A DNA stretch of 64,000 bases from Bacillota bacterium (GCA_023435705.1 JAEYRH010000013.1:62001-126000), one strand, 5' to 3'; shown: positions 16,136 to 25,603, counted from the stretch's first letter. The notes: generated from the sequence alone by a model not told the origin. A program made the numbers and translations.

Positions 16136-19100
16136 ATGTCCAATCCACTGAGCAAAACGGCCAGCGAGCTGAAGGCTTCCTCCAATATGCTACTAGAACG
16201 GATCGGGGAGACGCGCAGGAGGGCTCATGACACTGTGCTGAGCCTTCGCGATCTCGAAGAGGCGATCAAGGGCAGAATACGGGATGACCATGAGCGCGCC
16301 AGGGCGATGGAAGCACTGGAGCAGGATCTGCCCCAGGTTGCTGAGGAGCCGGCCATTGCAGTCAAGGTTAAGCCGGAGCCTGTGGCTCCCCCGGAGATTG
16401 TCTTCGAGCCGGTGGCGGCTAAAGAGTCTTCTCCCGTGCCACCCGCACGGGTAGAAGTGCCTGCCCGCGCCGCGGAGCCTGAGGTGAAGGAAAAGGTCTC
16501 TGTGAAGGAGCCTGAATCCAAACCGGTCGAGCAGCCGGAAGTCAAGGCCGAGGAGCCCAAGGCTGCCCCCGCTCCAGAGCCTGAGAAGGCTGACAAGGCA
16601 GAAGCACCAGCCACGCCGGCGGTGCAGGAGCCGAAGGAATCCAGGCCTGTGCCTGAGTTTCCGAAAGCTGAGATTCCCCAGGAGCGAGCCAAACCGGTGT
16701 TCCCCAGGGCTGAACCGCCCAAGGAGCGCGTCTATACGCCCCGGCCTGACAGCCAGCCCCGTCCATCCTATGGGCGTGATGACCGGCAGCCATATCGGCC
16801 CGATGACCGCAGGCCTGGTGCCAACGGCACGTTTACGCCACGCGTGGGTGCCAACGGCCCGTTCATCCCCAAGACACCCCCGGTGGGAGCCAACGGCGCG
16901 TTTATCGCCAAGCCCCGCCCGGAAGGCCAGCAGGGCACGTTCCAGCCCCGCGTGGGAGCCAACGGCGCATTTATTGCCAAGCCCCGTCCGGAAGGCCAGC
17001 AGGGCACGTTCCAACCCCGCGTGGGGGCCAACGGCGCGTTCATTCCCAAACCCAGGCCTGAGGGCCAGGGTGCTCCTGCCCGTCCCGGCGGTTACCGCCC
17101 CAGTGCTGGCGGCAGTGGCGGCGGGTTCGGCCAAAGGCCGGTGTCTGAGCGCGATATTAAAAAGCAGCTCCTGGTCACACCCACGCAACAAAAAGAGCGT
17201 GTGAGTAATTATGACCCGAATAAAACAGACCTTCGCCGTCGCGAAAAGGTTGCCGAATCGCTGGCGGAGGACAAGAAGAACAAAAACAAGAAGACGCTGC
17301 TGACCGGCATAGTGCCCGGTGCGGATATGGAGGAATTCTATTCCCCGCAGGGCTCTTTGGGCCGCAGACCCAAGAAGCTTAAGAAGATTATGCGCCCTGA
17401 ACGCATTGTGATCGAGGAAGCCACCGTTGTTGGCGAGCGCGTCTCGATCAAGACGCTGGCAGAGCGGATCGGCAAGCCCGGTGCGGAGATAATCAAGAAA
17501 CTCTTCCTGCTGGGCATCATCGCCACGATCAACGCCGACATTGATTTTGACACCGCTGCCCTGGTGGCCGGCGAGTTCGGCATTACCTTGAAGCAGGAGC
17601 TCGAAAAGAGCTTCGAAGAGCGCATGGTTGATATCTACGGCGAGCAGGACGAGCCCGGAGAGATGACCACCAGGCCTCCTGTCGTCACGATCATGGGCCA
17701 CGTTGACCATGGCAAGACCTCTCTGCTGGACGCTATCCGATCCACACGCGTGGCTGCCGGGGAAGCCGGAGGCATCACGCAGCACATTGGTGCCTACTCG
17801 GTGGAAATTCATGGCAAGCCGATCACATTCCTTGACACCCCCGGCCATGAGGCATTCACCTCAATGCGCGCCCGTGGTGCCATGGTCACTGATATCGCGA
17901 TCCTGGTCATTGCAGCAGACGACGGTGTAATGCCCCAGACTGTGGAGGCGATCAACCACGCCAAGGCTGCCAAGGTGCCGATCATCGTGGCTCTTAACAA
18001 GATCGACCTGCCCAACGCTGATCCCGAACGCATCAAGCAGCAGCTCACCGAATACGAGCTGGTGGCAGAAGAGTGGGGCGGCGAAACGATTATGGCGCCG
18101 GTATCCGCCGCGACACACAAGGGCATCGAGCAGCTTCTGGAAATGATTTTGCTGGTGGCCGATGTGCAGGAGCTGAAAGCCAACCCCGAAGCTCCTGCCC
18201 GTGGTGTGGTGGTGGAAGCCCGTATGGACAAATGGCGCGGCCCTGTGGCCACGATCCTTGTGCAAAACGGCACGCTGCATGTGGGTGACTATGTGGTGTC
18301 CGGCACCGTGTTTGGCCGTGTGCGTGCGATGAACAATGATCTTGGGAAGAGAGTGGATGAAGCAACACCCTCCATGCCGGTGGAGTTGATGGGTCTATCG
18401 GAGACACCGGAAGCCGGTGATGTGTTCTACTGCGTGGAGGATGAGCGCCTGGCCCGCCAGGTGGCTGGCGAGCGCCGCCTGAAAGCCCGCAGCGAATCGA
18501 TGACCGGCGCGTCCACAATGAAACTGGACGATCTGTTCAACCGCATGGAGCAAGGCGAGGTGGTGGACCTCAACATCATCATCCGCGCCGATGTGCGTGG
18601 TTCTGCTGAGGCCCTCAAAGGCGCGCTGGAGAAGCTCTCCAACGAAAAGGTGCGCATCAAGACGCTGCAAAGCGGTGTGGGTTCCATCAATGAAAACGAC
18701 ATCATGCTGGCAAAGGCATCCAACGCCATTGTGATCGGCTTCAATGTGCGGCCAGACTCCAAAGCCTCCGACGCCGCTGACCGTGAGGGCGTGGATATGC
18801 GCACCTACCGCATCATCTATCAGGCCACCGAGGATATGGAGAAGGCCATGAAAGGCTTGTTGAAGCCTGAGTTCCGCGAGGTCATAACAGGCCATGCCGA
18901 GATCCGCAATGTGATCCGCATTTCCAGCGTGGGCATCGTGGCCGGCAGCTATGTGACTGATGGCAAGATGACACGCGCGAGCCAGGTGAGGCTGCTCCGC
19001 GACGGCGTGGTGGTTTTCGAAGGCAAAGTTGCCGGCCTGCGGCGCTTCAAGGACGATGTCCGCGAAGTCGAGAAAGGTTATGAGTGCGGCATCACGCTGG

Positions 19101-19171
19101 ACGGCTACAGCGACATCAAGGAAGGCGACATCATCGAGTGCTTCGCCACTGAGGAGATCAAGGATCTGTAG
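16136..19171 (+). CDS. infB: Translation initiation factor IF-2
   Basis: A 1011-residue IF-2 that delivers initiator tRNA to the 30S subunit. The N-terminal third (~1-420) is low complexity, rich in Pro, Glu, Lys and Ala, with a Gly-Ala-Asn repeat block (~225-320). The IF2_N domain and GTPase follow: G1 GHVDHGKTS, G3 DTPGH, G4 NKID. Domains II-IV and the C-terminal initiator-tRNA-binding domain are complete. The ATG at 16136 is chosen after a GGGGGTG; the open frame from 15992 merely extends through ylxQ in another frame. Confidence 0.96.
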   Translation: MSNPLSKTASELKASSNMLLERIGETRRRAHDTVLSLRDLEEAIKGRIRDDHERARAMEALEQDLPQVAEEPAIAVKVKPEPVAPPEIVFEPVAAKESSPVPPARVEVPARAAEPEVKEKVSVKEPESKPVEQPEVKAEEPKAAPAPEPEKADKAEAPATPAVQEPKESRPVPEFPKAEIPQERAKPVFPRAEPPKERVYTPRPDSQPRPSYGRDDRQPYRPDDRRPGANGTFTPRVGANGPFIPKTPPVGANGAFIAKPRPEGQQGTFQPRVGANGAFIAKPRPEGQQGTFQPRVGANGAFIPKPRPEGQGAPARPGGYRPSAGGSGGGFGQRPVSERDIKKQLLVTPTQQKERVSNYDPNKTDLRRREKVAESLAEDKKNKNKKTLLTGIVPGADMEEFYSPQGSLGRRPKKLKKIMRPERIVIEEATVVGERVSIKTLAERIGKPGAEIIKKLFLLGIIATINADIDFDTAALVAGEFGITLKQELEKSFEERMVDIYGEQDEPGEMTTRPPVVTIMGHVDHGKTSLLDAIRSTRVAAGEAGGITQHIGAYSVEIHGKPITFLDTPGHEAFTSMRARGAMVTDIAILVIAADDGVMPQTVEAINHAKAAKVPIIVALNKIDLPNADPERIKQQLTEYELVAEEWGGETIMAPVSAATHKGIEQLLEMILLVADVQELKANPEAPARGVVVEARMDKWRGPVATILVQNGTLHVGDYVVSGTVFGRVRAMNNDLGKRVDEATPSMPVELMGLSETPEAGDVFYCVEDERLARQVAGERRLKARSESMTGASTMKLDDLFNRMEQGEVVDLNIIIRADVRGSAEALKGALEKLSNEKVRIKTLQSGVGSINENDIMLAKASNAIVIGFNVRPDSKASDAADREGVDMRTYRIIYQATEDMEKAMKGLLKPEFREVITGHAEIRNVIRISSVGIVAGSYVTDGKMTRASQVRLLRDGVVVFEGKVAGLRRFKDDVREVEKGYECGITLDGYSDIKEGDIIECFATEEIKDL
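16816..17070 (+). repeat. Tandem 69-bp coding repeats in the infB N-terminal region
   Basis: Two near-identical 69-bp units (16883-16951 and 16952-17020) and a partial third from 17021 encode 23-residue units starting VGANGAFIAKPRPEGQQ. Shorter degenerate units (GANGTFTPR, VGANGPFIPK) precede them. In-frame unit number could vary between strains by slippage or recombination. Confidence 0.9.
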
Positions 19172-19222
19172 TAGCCAGTAGCCAGTAGTCAGTAGGGGCC
19201 GGGCTCAGTCCCGGCCCGTATT
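19172..19222. repeat. Intergenic repeat, copy B
   Basis: After the infB TAG stop: AGTAGCC/AGTAGTC heptamers (19172-19193) and then the hairpin GGGCCGGG-CTCAGTC-CCGGCCC at about 19196-19218. Same two-part structure as copy A. No T-run follows, so it is a weak terminator at best and the operon may continue to rbfA. Confidence 0.7.
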
Positions 19223-19303
19223 TCTATCAGGGAATCGATACACATCGAATTGACCCCTTCCGGCAATGTTAACTACTACCAATGTTAAATGGAGTTGAGC
19301 CAA

Positions 19304-19687
19304 TTGAGCAATGAGGTGCGCCGAGACAAGATCGGCGGAGAAATTCAAAAGATCGTCAGTGACATCATCACCAACGAAATCAAGGATCCTGCCGTGCCGC
19401 AGTTCACCAGTGTGGTGTCGGTTGAAGTGACGGCAGATATGAGCTACGCCAAGGTGCACATCAGCACACTGGGAACGCCGGAGCAGTTAAGTGGCGCTGT
19501 GGAAGCATTGAAGCGCGCCGCCGGGTTCGTGCGCCGGGAGCTGGGCCAACGGCTGACGATCCGCCATATACCGCAACTTGTATTCGTGGCCGACCGCAGC
19601 ATTGAGCACAGCATCGCGCTGCAGGAGACCTTGAAGAAAATCCACGACAGTCAGGGTGGTCAGACCGATGCGCCATCAGATCATTGA
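19304..19687 (+). CDS. rbfA: Ribosome-binding factor A
   Basis: A 127-residue KH-fold protein for 16S rRNA 5'-end maturation. Recognisable from VRRDKIGGEIQKIVSDIITNEIKDP, the KVHISTLG strand and RHIPQLVFVADRSIEHS. The TTG at 19304 has GGAG nine bases upstream; the in-frame ATG at 19289 has no ribosome site. The 117-bp gap from infB holds repeat copy B. Confidence 0.9.
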   Translation: MSNEVRRDKIGGEIQKIVSDIITNEIKDPAVPQFTSVVSVEVTADMSYAKVHISTLGTPEQLSGAVEALKRAAGFVRRELGQRLTIRHIPQLVFVADRSIEHSIALQETLKKIHDSQGGQTDAPSDH

Positions 19688-20627
19688 AACTCTCACAAGT
19701 GAACAGGGAAGAATTCTGGTGGCCTGCCACCGCACACCGGACGGAGATACGTTGGGAGCGGGGCTGGCTATCTTTTTATGGCTGAAGGCGCTGGGCAAGG
19801 ATGTGGGCATCTATTGCGCAGACCCGGTTCCGATGCTCTACCGCTTCCTGCCGGGCAGTGATGTGGTGAAGCCTGACCATCAGCATGCCCGTCTTTTTGT
19901 GGCGGTGGACTGCGCCTCGGCGGACCGGCTGAGCGATGCCGGTGAAAAGCATCTTGCGCAAGCGGCGGTCACGGTCAACATCGACCACCACTTCACCAAC
20001 ACTCGCTATTGCCAGATGAACCTGGTGGACGATAAGGCAGGATCCACGGCGGAGATCGTGGCGGGCATGCTGCTGGAGAATGGCCAGTGCGTGACTCCTG
20101 GCATTGCAGATTGCCTCTATACCGGTATCGTGACTGATACCGGCCAGTTTGCCTTTGACTACACCCGCCCCGAAAGCCTGAGGACAGCCGCACGCCTGAT
20201 GGAATGCGGCGCAGCCTTCGAGGCAATCTGCGCCAGGGTGTTCCGCCGCCGCACGCTTTCAAAGACAAAACTCATCGGCACCGCGCTGAACTCCCTCAGA
20301 TTGTATGGCGGCGGCAGGGTTGCCTTGCTCAGCATCGACCAGGCCACGCTGAAAGCGTTGGACGCTACGCCGGACGAATGCGAAAGCATCGTCAACTTCG
20401 CTGTGGAAATCGATAATGTGGAGGTGGGCGTGCTGCTGCGTGAGACTCAAACAGGAGATTGGAAGGTCAGTTTGCGTTCCTCCGGTGAAGCGGATGTGGC
20501 TGCGGTTGCCAAAGGCTTCGGCGGTGGAGGCCATAAAAAGGCTTCCGGCTGCACACTGGCCGCGCCCCTTGTGGAAGCGGAACAAAAAATTGTTGCTGCG
20601 GCGATGGCCGTAATCTCCGGCATATGA
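19668..20627 (+). CDS. nrnA: DHH-family phosphoesterase NrnA (nanoRNase/pAp phosphatase)
   Basis: A 319-residue DHH/DHHA1 enzyme that degrades nanoRNAs and pAp. Motifs: DGDTLGAGLA, DCAS, the name-giving DHH in NIDHHFTNT, and the C-terminal GGGGHKKASGC of DHHA1. ATG at 19668 with AGGGTGG upstream; overlaps the end of rbfA by 20 bases. Position between rbfA and truB is the usual one. Confidence 0.93.
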   Translation: MRHQIIETLTSEQGRILVACHRTPDGDTLGAGLAIFLWLKALGKDVGIYCADPVPMLYRFLPGSDVVKPDHQHARLFVAVDCASADRLSDAGEKHLAQAAVTVNIDHHFTNTRYCQMNLVDDKAGSTAEIVAGMLLENGQCVTPGIADCLYTGIVTDTGQFAFDYTRPESLRTAARLMECGAAFEAICARVFRRRTLSKTKLIGTALNSLRLYGGGRVALLSIDQATLKALDATPDECESIVNFAVEIDNVEVGVLLRETQTGDWKVSLRSSGEADVAAVAKGFGGGGHKKASGCTLAAPLVEAEQKIVAAAMAVISGI

Positions 20628-21511
20628 ATGGCTTTATCAACCTTTTGAAACCATCCGGCATGTCTTCCAGCAGCGCCGTGGCTGCGGTGCGTGCAATCAC
20701 CGGGCAGCGGAAATCCGGCCACAGCGGCACACTGGATCCGCTGGCTGCCGGTGTGCTGCCACTTTGCCTTGGGCGCGCCACCAAGCTGTTTGACTACATC
20801 ATGGAGAAGGACAAGGAATACCTTGCCGAGCTCACGCTGGGTTTTGAGACTGACACGCAAGATGCCGATGGCACCGTGCTGCACCGGGGAGACCCATCCG
20901 GCATCGGCGATGCGGAATTCGAAGCTGTGCTTCCGCATTTCCGGGGCACCATCCTGCAGCAACCGCCGATGTATTCCGCGTTGGTGCACGAGGGCAGGAA
21001 ACTATATAAGATCGCCCGCAGCGGTGAGACGATTGCACGGGAGCACAGGGAGATCGAGATTCACGGTCTTGAGGTGGTGGAACGCTCCGGCCCGGTCAGT
21101 TGGCTGATCCGGATCAACTGCTCCAAAGGCACCTATGTGCGCACGCTCTGCGCTGACATTGGCCGGGCATTGGGCTGCTACGGCTGTCTCACATATTTGC
21201 TGCGCACGGCTTCCGGTGTGTTCACACTGGAAAAAACAGTCACCATCGAGGAGCTAGCCGAAATGGCAAAAGCCCGTCATGCGCACTCTGCCCTGCTACC
21301 GATGGACTATCCATTGATGCACCTGCCCAGAGCCGATTTCCCGCTGAAGGGTTCGGCGGGGCTGCTCAACGGCATGACCGTGCCCTATGGTGGCGAACCT
21401 GCCGAGGCGATCCGGCTTTATGTGGATGATGCCTTTGTTGCCATCGCCATAGCCGGCGGTGCAGCAGGAGAAGGTTGCCTCAGGGTGCGCACAATGTTGG
21501 TGCAGCCCTGA
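20624..21511 (+). CDS. truB: tRNA pseudouridine(55) synthase
   Basis: A 295-residue TruB. Signature LLKPSGMSS, GHSGTLDPLAAGVLPLCLG with the catalytic Asp, and the PUA-like C-terminal part. The ATG overlaps the nrnA stop (ATGA), so the genes are coupled. Confidence 0.95.
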   Translation: MNGFINLLKPSGMSSSSAVAAVRAITGQRKSGHSGTLDPLAAGVLPLCLGRATKLFDYIMEKDKEYLAELTLGFETDTQDADGTVLHRGDPSGIGDAEFEAVLPHFRGTILQQPPMYSALVHEGRKLYKIARSGETIAREHREIEIHGLEVVERSGPVSWLIRINCSKGTYVRTLCADIGRALGCYGCLTYLLRTASGVFTLEKTVTIEELAEMAKARHAHSALLPMDYPLMHLPRADFPLKGSAGLLNGMTVPYGGEPAEAIRLYVDDAFVAIAIAGGAAGEGCLRVRTMLVQP

Positions 21512-21513
21512 TG

Positions 21514-21544
21514 TTAGTCGCGATTTCCCGCTTCGTGGTATAAT
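21514..21544 (+). promoter_or_regulatory. Possible promoter of ribF
   Basis: TATAAT at 21539-21544 with an extended -10 (TGG before it); the -35 is poor (TTAGTC, 19-base spacer). It would give a 25-30 base leader before ribF. Confidence 0.5.
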
Positions 21545-21574
21545 CCATTTATCACTTCGCATTACCGAGGGTAT

Positions 21575-22474
21575 ATGAAGATTTATTCTCAACATTTTCC
21601 CGATGTCTGCGGGCCGTTTACACTGTGCATCGGCAAATTTGACGGTGTTCACACCGGGCATCGCATGATATTGGATACACTCCTTGATACGGCGCGGATG
21701 CACTCTGCCGCCGCGGTTGCCTATAGCTTTGAGCCTAGACTTGGCACACCGCTTCTCACTTCCAAAGAAGAAAAGATTGCACTGCTTGAAAAGCTTGGTA
21801 TTTCCGGTGTCGTATTGGCCGAATTGAATGAGGAATTGATGGCGATGACTGCGGATCAGTTCATCGCGCGCATTGCCGCTTGCGGCAGCCTGAAGGCTGT
21901 TGTGGTGGGAGAGGGGTTCCGGTTTGGCCGGGGTGCAGCCGGTGATGTTGCAATGTTGCGGCAGTTGGGCGGCCAATATGGCTTTGACGTGCTTGAGATC
22001 CCGCAGGTTTGTCGGGATGGCCAGGCAGTCTCCAGCACGCTGATCCGCCAATGCATCCTGGCCGGTGACTTGACGCGCGCCGCCATGCTGTTGGGGCGGG
22101 AGTATTCGCTGGCAGGCGAGGTGTTGCCAGGCAGGCAATTAGCCCGCAGGTTGGGGTTTCGCACCGCAAATATCTTGCCTCCTGAGGGCAAGGTGATCCC
22201 GCTGGTCGGCGTGTACGCGTGCTATGTGGAGGCCGACGGCGATGCCTGGCCTGCCATGGTCAATATCGGCGTCAAGCCCACCATCAACGGACAGGAACTT
22301 TTGATCGAAAGCCACCTGATCGGCTTTGAGGGTGACTTATATGGCAAGGTGGTCACAGTCCGCCTAGTGTCACGGATCCGCGATGAAATGAAGTTTGAGT
22401 CGGTGGAGCACCTTGCCGCGCAGATGGCCAAAGACCGTGAAACCACGCTGAGGGCGCTGGCCAGCCGCGCCTGA
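21575..22474 (+). CDS. ribF: Bifunctional riboflavin kinase/FAD synthetase
   Basis: A 299-residue enzyme making FMN and FAD. The N-terminal adenylyltransferase has IGKFDGVHTGH (nucleotide-binding) and VVVGEGFRFGRG; the C-terminal kinase has GRQLARRLGFRTANI, VGVYACYVE and the catalytic Glu region ESHLIGFEGDLYG. GAGGG precedes the ATG at 21575. Confidence 0.95.
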   Translation: MKIYSQHFPDVCGPFTLCIGKFDGVHTGHRMILDTLLDTARMHSAAAVAYSFEPRLGTPLLTSKEEKIALLEKLGISGVVLAELNEELMAMTADQFIARIAACGSLKAVVVGEGFRFGRGAAGDVAMLRQLGGQYGFDVLEIPQVCRDGQAVSSTLIRQCILAGDLTRAAMLLGREYSLAGEVLPGRQLARRLGFRTANILPPEGKVIPLVGVYACYVEADGDAWPAMVNIGVKPTINGQELLIESHLIGFEGDLYGKVVTVRLVSRIRDEMKFESVEHLAAQMAKDRETTLRALASRA

Positions 22475-22542
22475 TTGCATGCAGGTGATCCAGGCATGTT
22501 TTTCCAAAACACTGTTTCCGTACTCTTAATCTATTATTTATG

Positions 22543-22570
22543 TTGCTTAACCCGCATACTCTGATATAAT
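22543..22570 (+). promoter_or_regulatory. Promoter of the homocysteine biosynthesis operon
   Basis: TTGCTT at 22543-22548 and TATAAT at 22565-22570 (16-base spacer), with extended -10 TGA. Transcription would start near 22577, after the ATG at 22575, which argues for the TTG start at 22605. Confidence 0.65.
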
Positions 22571-22604
22571 TCACATGACATTCATTTGGACTGGGGTGAA
22601 AGCA

Positions 22605-23759
22605 TTGATCAGAACATTCGACGAAATCAACGAGAAAATCCGCTCCCAAAAGGCGGCTGTCTTCACCGCCGAGGAAGTGGTGCGGATGGTGAAGGACGAG
22701 GGCGTGAAAGCCGTGCACAAGAAGGTGGACGTGGTCACCTGTGCCACGTTCGGGGCCATGTGCAGCTCCGGCGCGATCCTCAATTTCGGCCACACCAATC
22801 CCCCCATTCGAATGTCAAGCATCTGGCTCAACGACGTGCAGGCCTACGGCGGCCTTGCAGCGGTGGATACCTATATCGGTGCCACGCAGGCCTCCGATAC
22901 CAAGGGTATTGATTATGGCGGCGCCCATGTGATTGGCGACCTGATCGCGGGCAAGCCTGTGCACCTCCGTGCAACTTCAAAAGGCACTGATTGCTACCCG
23001 CGCACTGAGATTGATACGGATCTGACGCTGGAGGAGCTCAACCAGGCTTATCTGTATAATCCCCGCAATGCCTATCAAAACTATTCGGCGGCGACCAATG
23101 CTTCCGGCAAGACCATCTATACTTATATGGGCACGCTGCTGCCCCGGTGCGGCAATGTGACCTACAGCACCTCCGGTGAGCTGAGCCCTCTGCTCAAAGA
23201 CCCGAAGCTTCGGGCAATTGGCATGGGCACCCGCATTTTCCTGGGTGGTGCGCAGGGCTATGTGGCCTGGGAGGGCACGCAGTTCAAGCGGGCTCATGCC
23301 GAGTATGAGGGCGGCGTGAGTAACGCCGGCGCCACGCTGGCGCTGATTGGCGATATGAAGCAGATGAGCGCCCGCTTTGTGCGCGGTGCCACGATGCGCG
23401 GTTATGGCAGCACACTTTATCTTGGCGTGGGCATTCCTGTGCCGGTGCTGGATGAAGACCTGCTTTACGACCTCTCGCGGCCAAACGAGGAGTTGTTCAC
23501 CGAGGTTTACGACTATTCCACCGGCGAGCGCAGCAGGCCGATGATCCGGCCTGTGAGCTATGCGGAGCTCAGGAGCGGCAAAGTGGAGCTCAATGGCCGG
23601 TCGGTCGTTGCTGCACCTCTTTCTTCGCTGGCGATGGCCCGTGAGATAGCCAATCTCCTCAAGCAAAGCATCGCCTCAGGGCAGTTTTTCCTGCAGGAGC
23701 CGGTCACGATGTTTCCGGAGGACCGGAAGTTCAAACCCTTCAAAGGAGGGAATGTGTGA
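22605..23759 (+). CDS. Homocysteine biosynthesis protein (HcyBio, DUF39)
   Basis: A 384-residue DUF39 protein. In methanogens and Desulfovibrio this family, together with a NIL/ferredoxin protein, makes homocysteine from aspartate semialdehyde by direct sulfur insertion, bypassing acyl-homoserine. Typical features: start IRTFDEINEKIRSQKAAVFTAEE in the translation, the conserved Cys pair region CATFGAMCSSGAI, GATQASDTKG and GGAQGYVAWEGTQF. The TTG at 22605 has GGGGTGA upstream and matches the family N-terminus. It overlaps the next gene and is part of a three-gene set diagnostic of the pathway. Confidence 0.92.
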   Translation: MIRTFDEINEKIRSQKAAVFTAEEVVRMVKDEGVKAVHKKVDVVTCATFGAMCSSGAILNFGHTNPPIRMSSIWLNDVQAYGGLAAVDTYIGATQASDTKGIDYGGAHVIGDLIAGKPVHLRATSKGTDCYPRTEIDTDLTLEELNQAYLYNPRNAYQNYSAATNASGKTIYTYMGTLLPRCGNVTYSTSGELSPLLKDPKLRAIGMGTRIFLGGAQGYVAWEGTQFKRAHAEYEGGVSNAGATLALIGDMKQMSARFVRGATMRGYGSTLYLGVGIPVPVLDEDLLYDLSRPNEELFTEVYDYSTGERSRPMIRPVSYAELRSGKVELNGRSVVAAPLSSLAMAREIANLLKQSIASGQFFLQEPVTMFPEDRKFKPFKGGNV

Positions 23760-24175
23760 TGAAAAAGATCAAGCTGCTGCTCCGCTTTCCGGCGGAGCGC
23801 ACAGATAAGCCCGTGAGCTCCCGCCTGATTCGGGATTACAACCTGGATTTCAGCATCATGACCGCCCACATCAACCCCGGCATGACCGGCGAGCTGACGA
23901 TAGAGCTCACCGGCGAAGAGGAGAATCTGGATCGCGGCGTGCAGTATCTGCGTGACGAGGGCATTGGCGTGACGGTGCTTTCCCGCTCCATCGTGTGGGA
24001 TGGCAATCAATGCACCCATTGCGGAGCCTGCACTGCGGTATGTCCCAGTGGGGCGCTTTTGTTGGACGACAATGCGGAGCTCTGCTTCGACCAGGATAAA
24101 TGCCTGGTTTGCGAGTTGTGCATCGCGGCCTGCCCGCTGAAGGTGATGGCCGTCAACTATGCCGTTGGGGATTGA
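23756..24175 (+). CDS. NIL domain plus 4Fe-4S ferredoxin protein of homocysteine synthesis
   Basis: A 139-residue protein: NIL domain at residues ~1-78, then a 2[4Fe-4S]-type ferredoxin (CTHCGACTAVCPSG and CLVCELCIAACP). The family partner of DUF39 in sulfur insertion into aspartate semialdehyde; it probably carries electrons or binds the amino acid. AAAGGAGG lies at 23742-23749; GTG 23756 and ATG 23759 are both usable starts. Overlaps both neighbours, so the three genes are coupled. Confidence 0.92.
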   Translation: MMKKIKLLLRFPAERTDKPVSSRLIRDYNLDFSIMTAHINPGMTGELTIELTGEEENLDRGVQYLRDEGIGVTVLSRSIVWDGNQCTHCGACTAVCPSGALLLDDNAELCFDQDKCLVCELCIAACPLKVMAVNYAVGD

Positions 24176-24899
24176 TCCAAACCACATCGAGCGGGATTAC
24201 CGCCGGTTGTTTTCCGGAGGGCTGGCTTATTTCCGCGTTTGCGAGGGCCAGAGCGATCTGTATATCGGCGCCCACAGCAAGCTTGAAAGCCAGGCTCGGA
24301 TGGCGCTGCTCTCAGCCCGTACCGCCATTGAGGCGGAGATCAGGATGCGGCCGGAGTTTTTAACGTCGTTTGTACCGCTGGACATCCAGTCACTCGCGCC
24401 GGATCCTGTATCCTGGATGTATGCCGCTGCTGCGAATGCAGGTGTGGGGCCGATGGCCGCTGTGGCCGGGGCTGTGGCGCAATCGGTGGGTCGGGCGCTG
24501 AAAGCCCGAAGCGCCGAGGTGATCGTGGAAAACGGCGGTGACATTTATATCCTCACCCAGACGGAGCGTTTGGTCGCTCTTTATGCCGGCGACTCACCGC
24601 TTTCGATGAAGGTTGCGCTGAAGGTGCCGCCGGGGGAGTGGGGCGTGTGCACGTCCGCCGGCAAGGTGGGCCCGTCTGTTTCCTTTGGTCAGGCCGACGC
24701 GGCGATGATCTTTGCCAAGGACACAGCTTTGGCGGATGCCGCAGCGACCGCCCTTGGCAATATGCTGCGCACCAGCGGTGACATCTCGGCAGCGTTGGCG
24801 CGGATCATGGATACAGATGGTGTGCTGGGTGCGGTGGCCGTGATGGGAGACAAACTTGGCGCCGCTGGTGATGTGCAACTGGCGCCCTATCAGAGTTGA
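24159..24899 (+). CDS. UPF0280 (ApbE-like) protein of homocysteine synthesis
   Basis: A 246-residue COG2122 protein related to the flavin transferase ApbE. Recognisable from MAAVAGAVAQSVGRAL, VENGGDIYI and DAAATALGN. Genetic work in Desulfovibrio has linked this family to the DUF39/NIL route to homocysteine. It overlaps the ferredoxin gene by 17 bases. The ATG at 24159 is tentative; TTG at 24165 is the alternative. Confidence 0.88.
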   Translation: MPLGIDPNHIERDYRRLFSGGLAYFRVCEGQSDLYIGAHSKLESQARMALLSARTAIEAEIRMRPEFLTSFVPLDIQSLAPDPVSWMYAAAANAGVGPMAAVAGAVAQSVGRALKARSAEVIVENGGDIYILTQTERLVALYAGDSPLSMKVALKVPPGEWGVCTSAGKVGPSVSFGQADAAMIFAKDTALADAAATALGNMLRTSGDISAALARIMDTDGVLGAVAVMGDKLGAAGDVQLAPYQS

Positions 24900-24912
24900 G
24901 AGGTTCGGCGAA

Positions 24913-25563
24913 ATGGAAAAGAGAATGGCTATCTACCCGCTGTATGTAATTGGCGTTGTTGCTGTCGCAGCTTCTGCGGCATTCATGGGCATGGACGGCT
25001 TTCTGTTTGTGATGCTTTTGGCCGTGGCCTTTGTCATGGAATCCCTGGTGCTGCGTTACTCAAAGCCAACGGTTCTGAAACGGAGCTTGCAGCTTGACCA
25101 CTGGTGGGAAATGCTGCTGCCCCCTCTGATGGTGGTATTGGCTGCGGCCACTTCGGTGCTGTCAGTGCTGGATATTATGGTTTGGAAGGCTTCCATCATC
25201 TTCTCCTTTCTCACGATGACGGGTGGCGCAGTGCTGCTGATGAGCGCGGTGCTTATCACAATCCAGTCGCTTCGCGCACAACCGCCACATGGGCAGGAGA
25301 AGTATGGGGAAGCACCGAAAGAGGGTTCGGAGCGGGGCCCCTACGAGGTTGTGCGCCACCCGATGATGCTGTCTGTGCTGTTGGGAGGGCTGTCAATCCC
25401 TCTGTTTTTGGGTTCCGGCATCGGGTTCATCCCAGCTGCGCTGCTTGCTGCCACTGTGATTGCGCGCACCGCGGCGGAAGACGAGTGGCGTTTCAACAAT
25501 TATGAATGGTTCTATGACTATACGAAGGAAGTATCCTACCGCTTGATCCCATTCATTTGGTAA
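24913..25563 (+). CDS. Isoprenylcysteine-carboxyl-methyltransferase-like membrane protein
   Basis: A 216-residue membrane protein with about five helices and the SAM-binding signature of the ICMT/PEMT group, GPYEVVRHPMMLSVLLGG, followed by a conserved EDEWRF-Y-EWFYDYTKEV segment. Bacterial members methylate lipids or unknown substrates. The ATG at 24913 follows GAGAGGT; the longer frame from 24856 overlaps the previous gene without a ribosome site. Its link to sulfur metabolism is only positional. Confidence 0.85.
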   Translation: MEKRMAIYPLYVIGVVAVAASAAFMGMDGFLFVMLLAVAFVMESLVLRYSKPTVLKRSLQLDHWWEMLLPPLMVVLAAATSVLSVLDIMVWKASIIFSFLTMTGGAVLLMSAVLITIQSLRAQPPHGQEKYGEAPKEGSERGPYEVVRHPMMLSVLLGGLSIPLFLGSGIGFIPAALLAATVIARTAAEDEWRFNNYEWFYDYTKEVSYRLIPFIW

Positions 25564-25585
25564 TAGCGAGAATATCGTTTATAAT
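25558..25585 (+). promoter_or_regulatory. Possible promoter of the PatB/MalY-type gene
   Basis: TATAAT at 25580-25585 with a weak TTGGTA 16 bases upstream, overlapping the end of the methyltransferase gene. Confidence 0.4.
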
Positions 25586-25603
25586 CGTTTGGCAGGGTTG
25601 CTC

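Noticed and set aside
16193..17848. 551-codon minus-strand open frame opposite infB
   Set aside because: Pure shadow of the GC-rich infB coding strand; no ribosome site, low-complexity product, and infB is certain.
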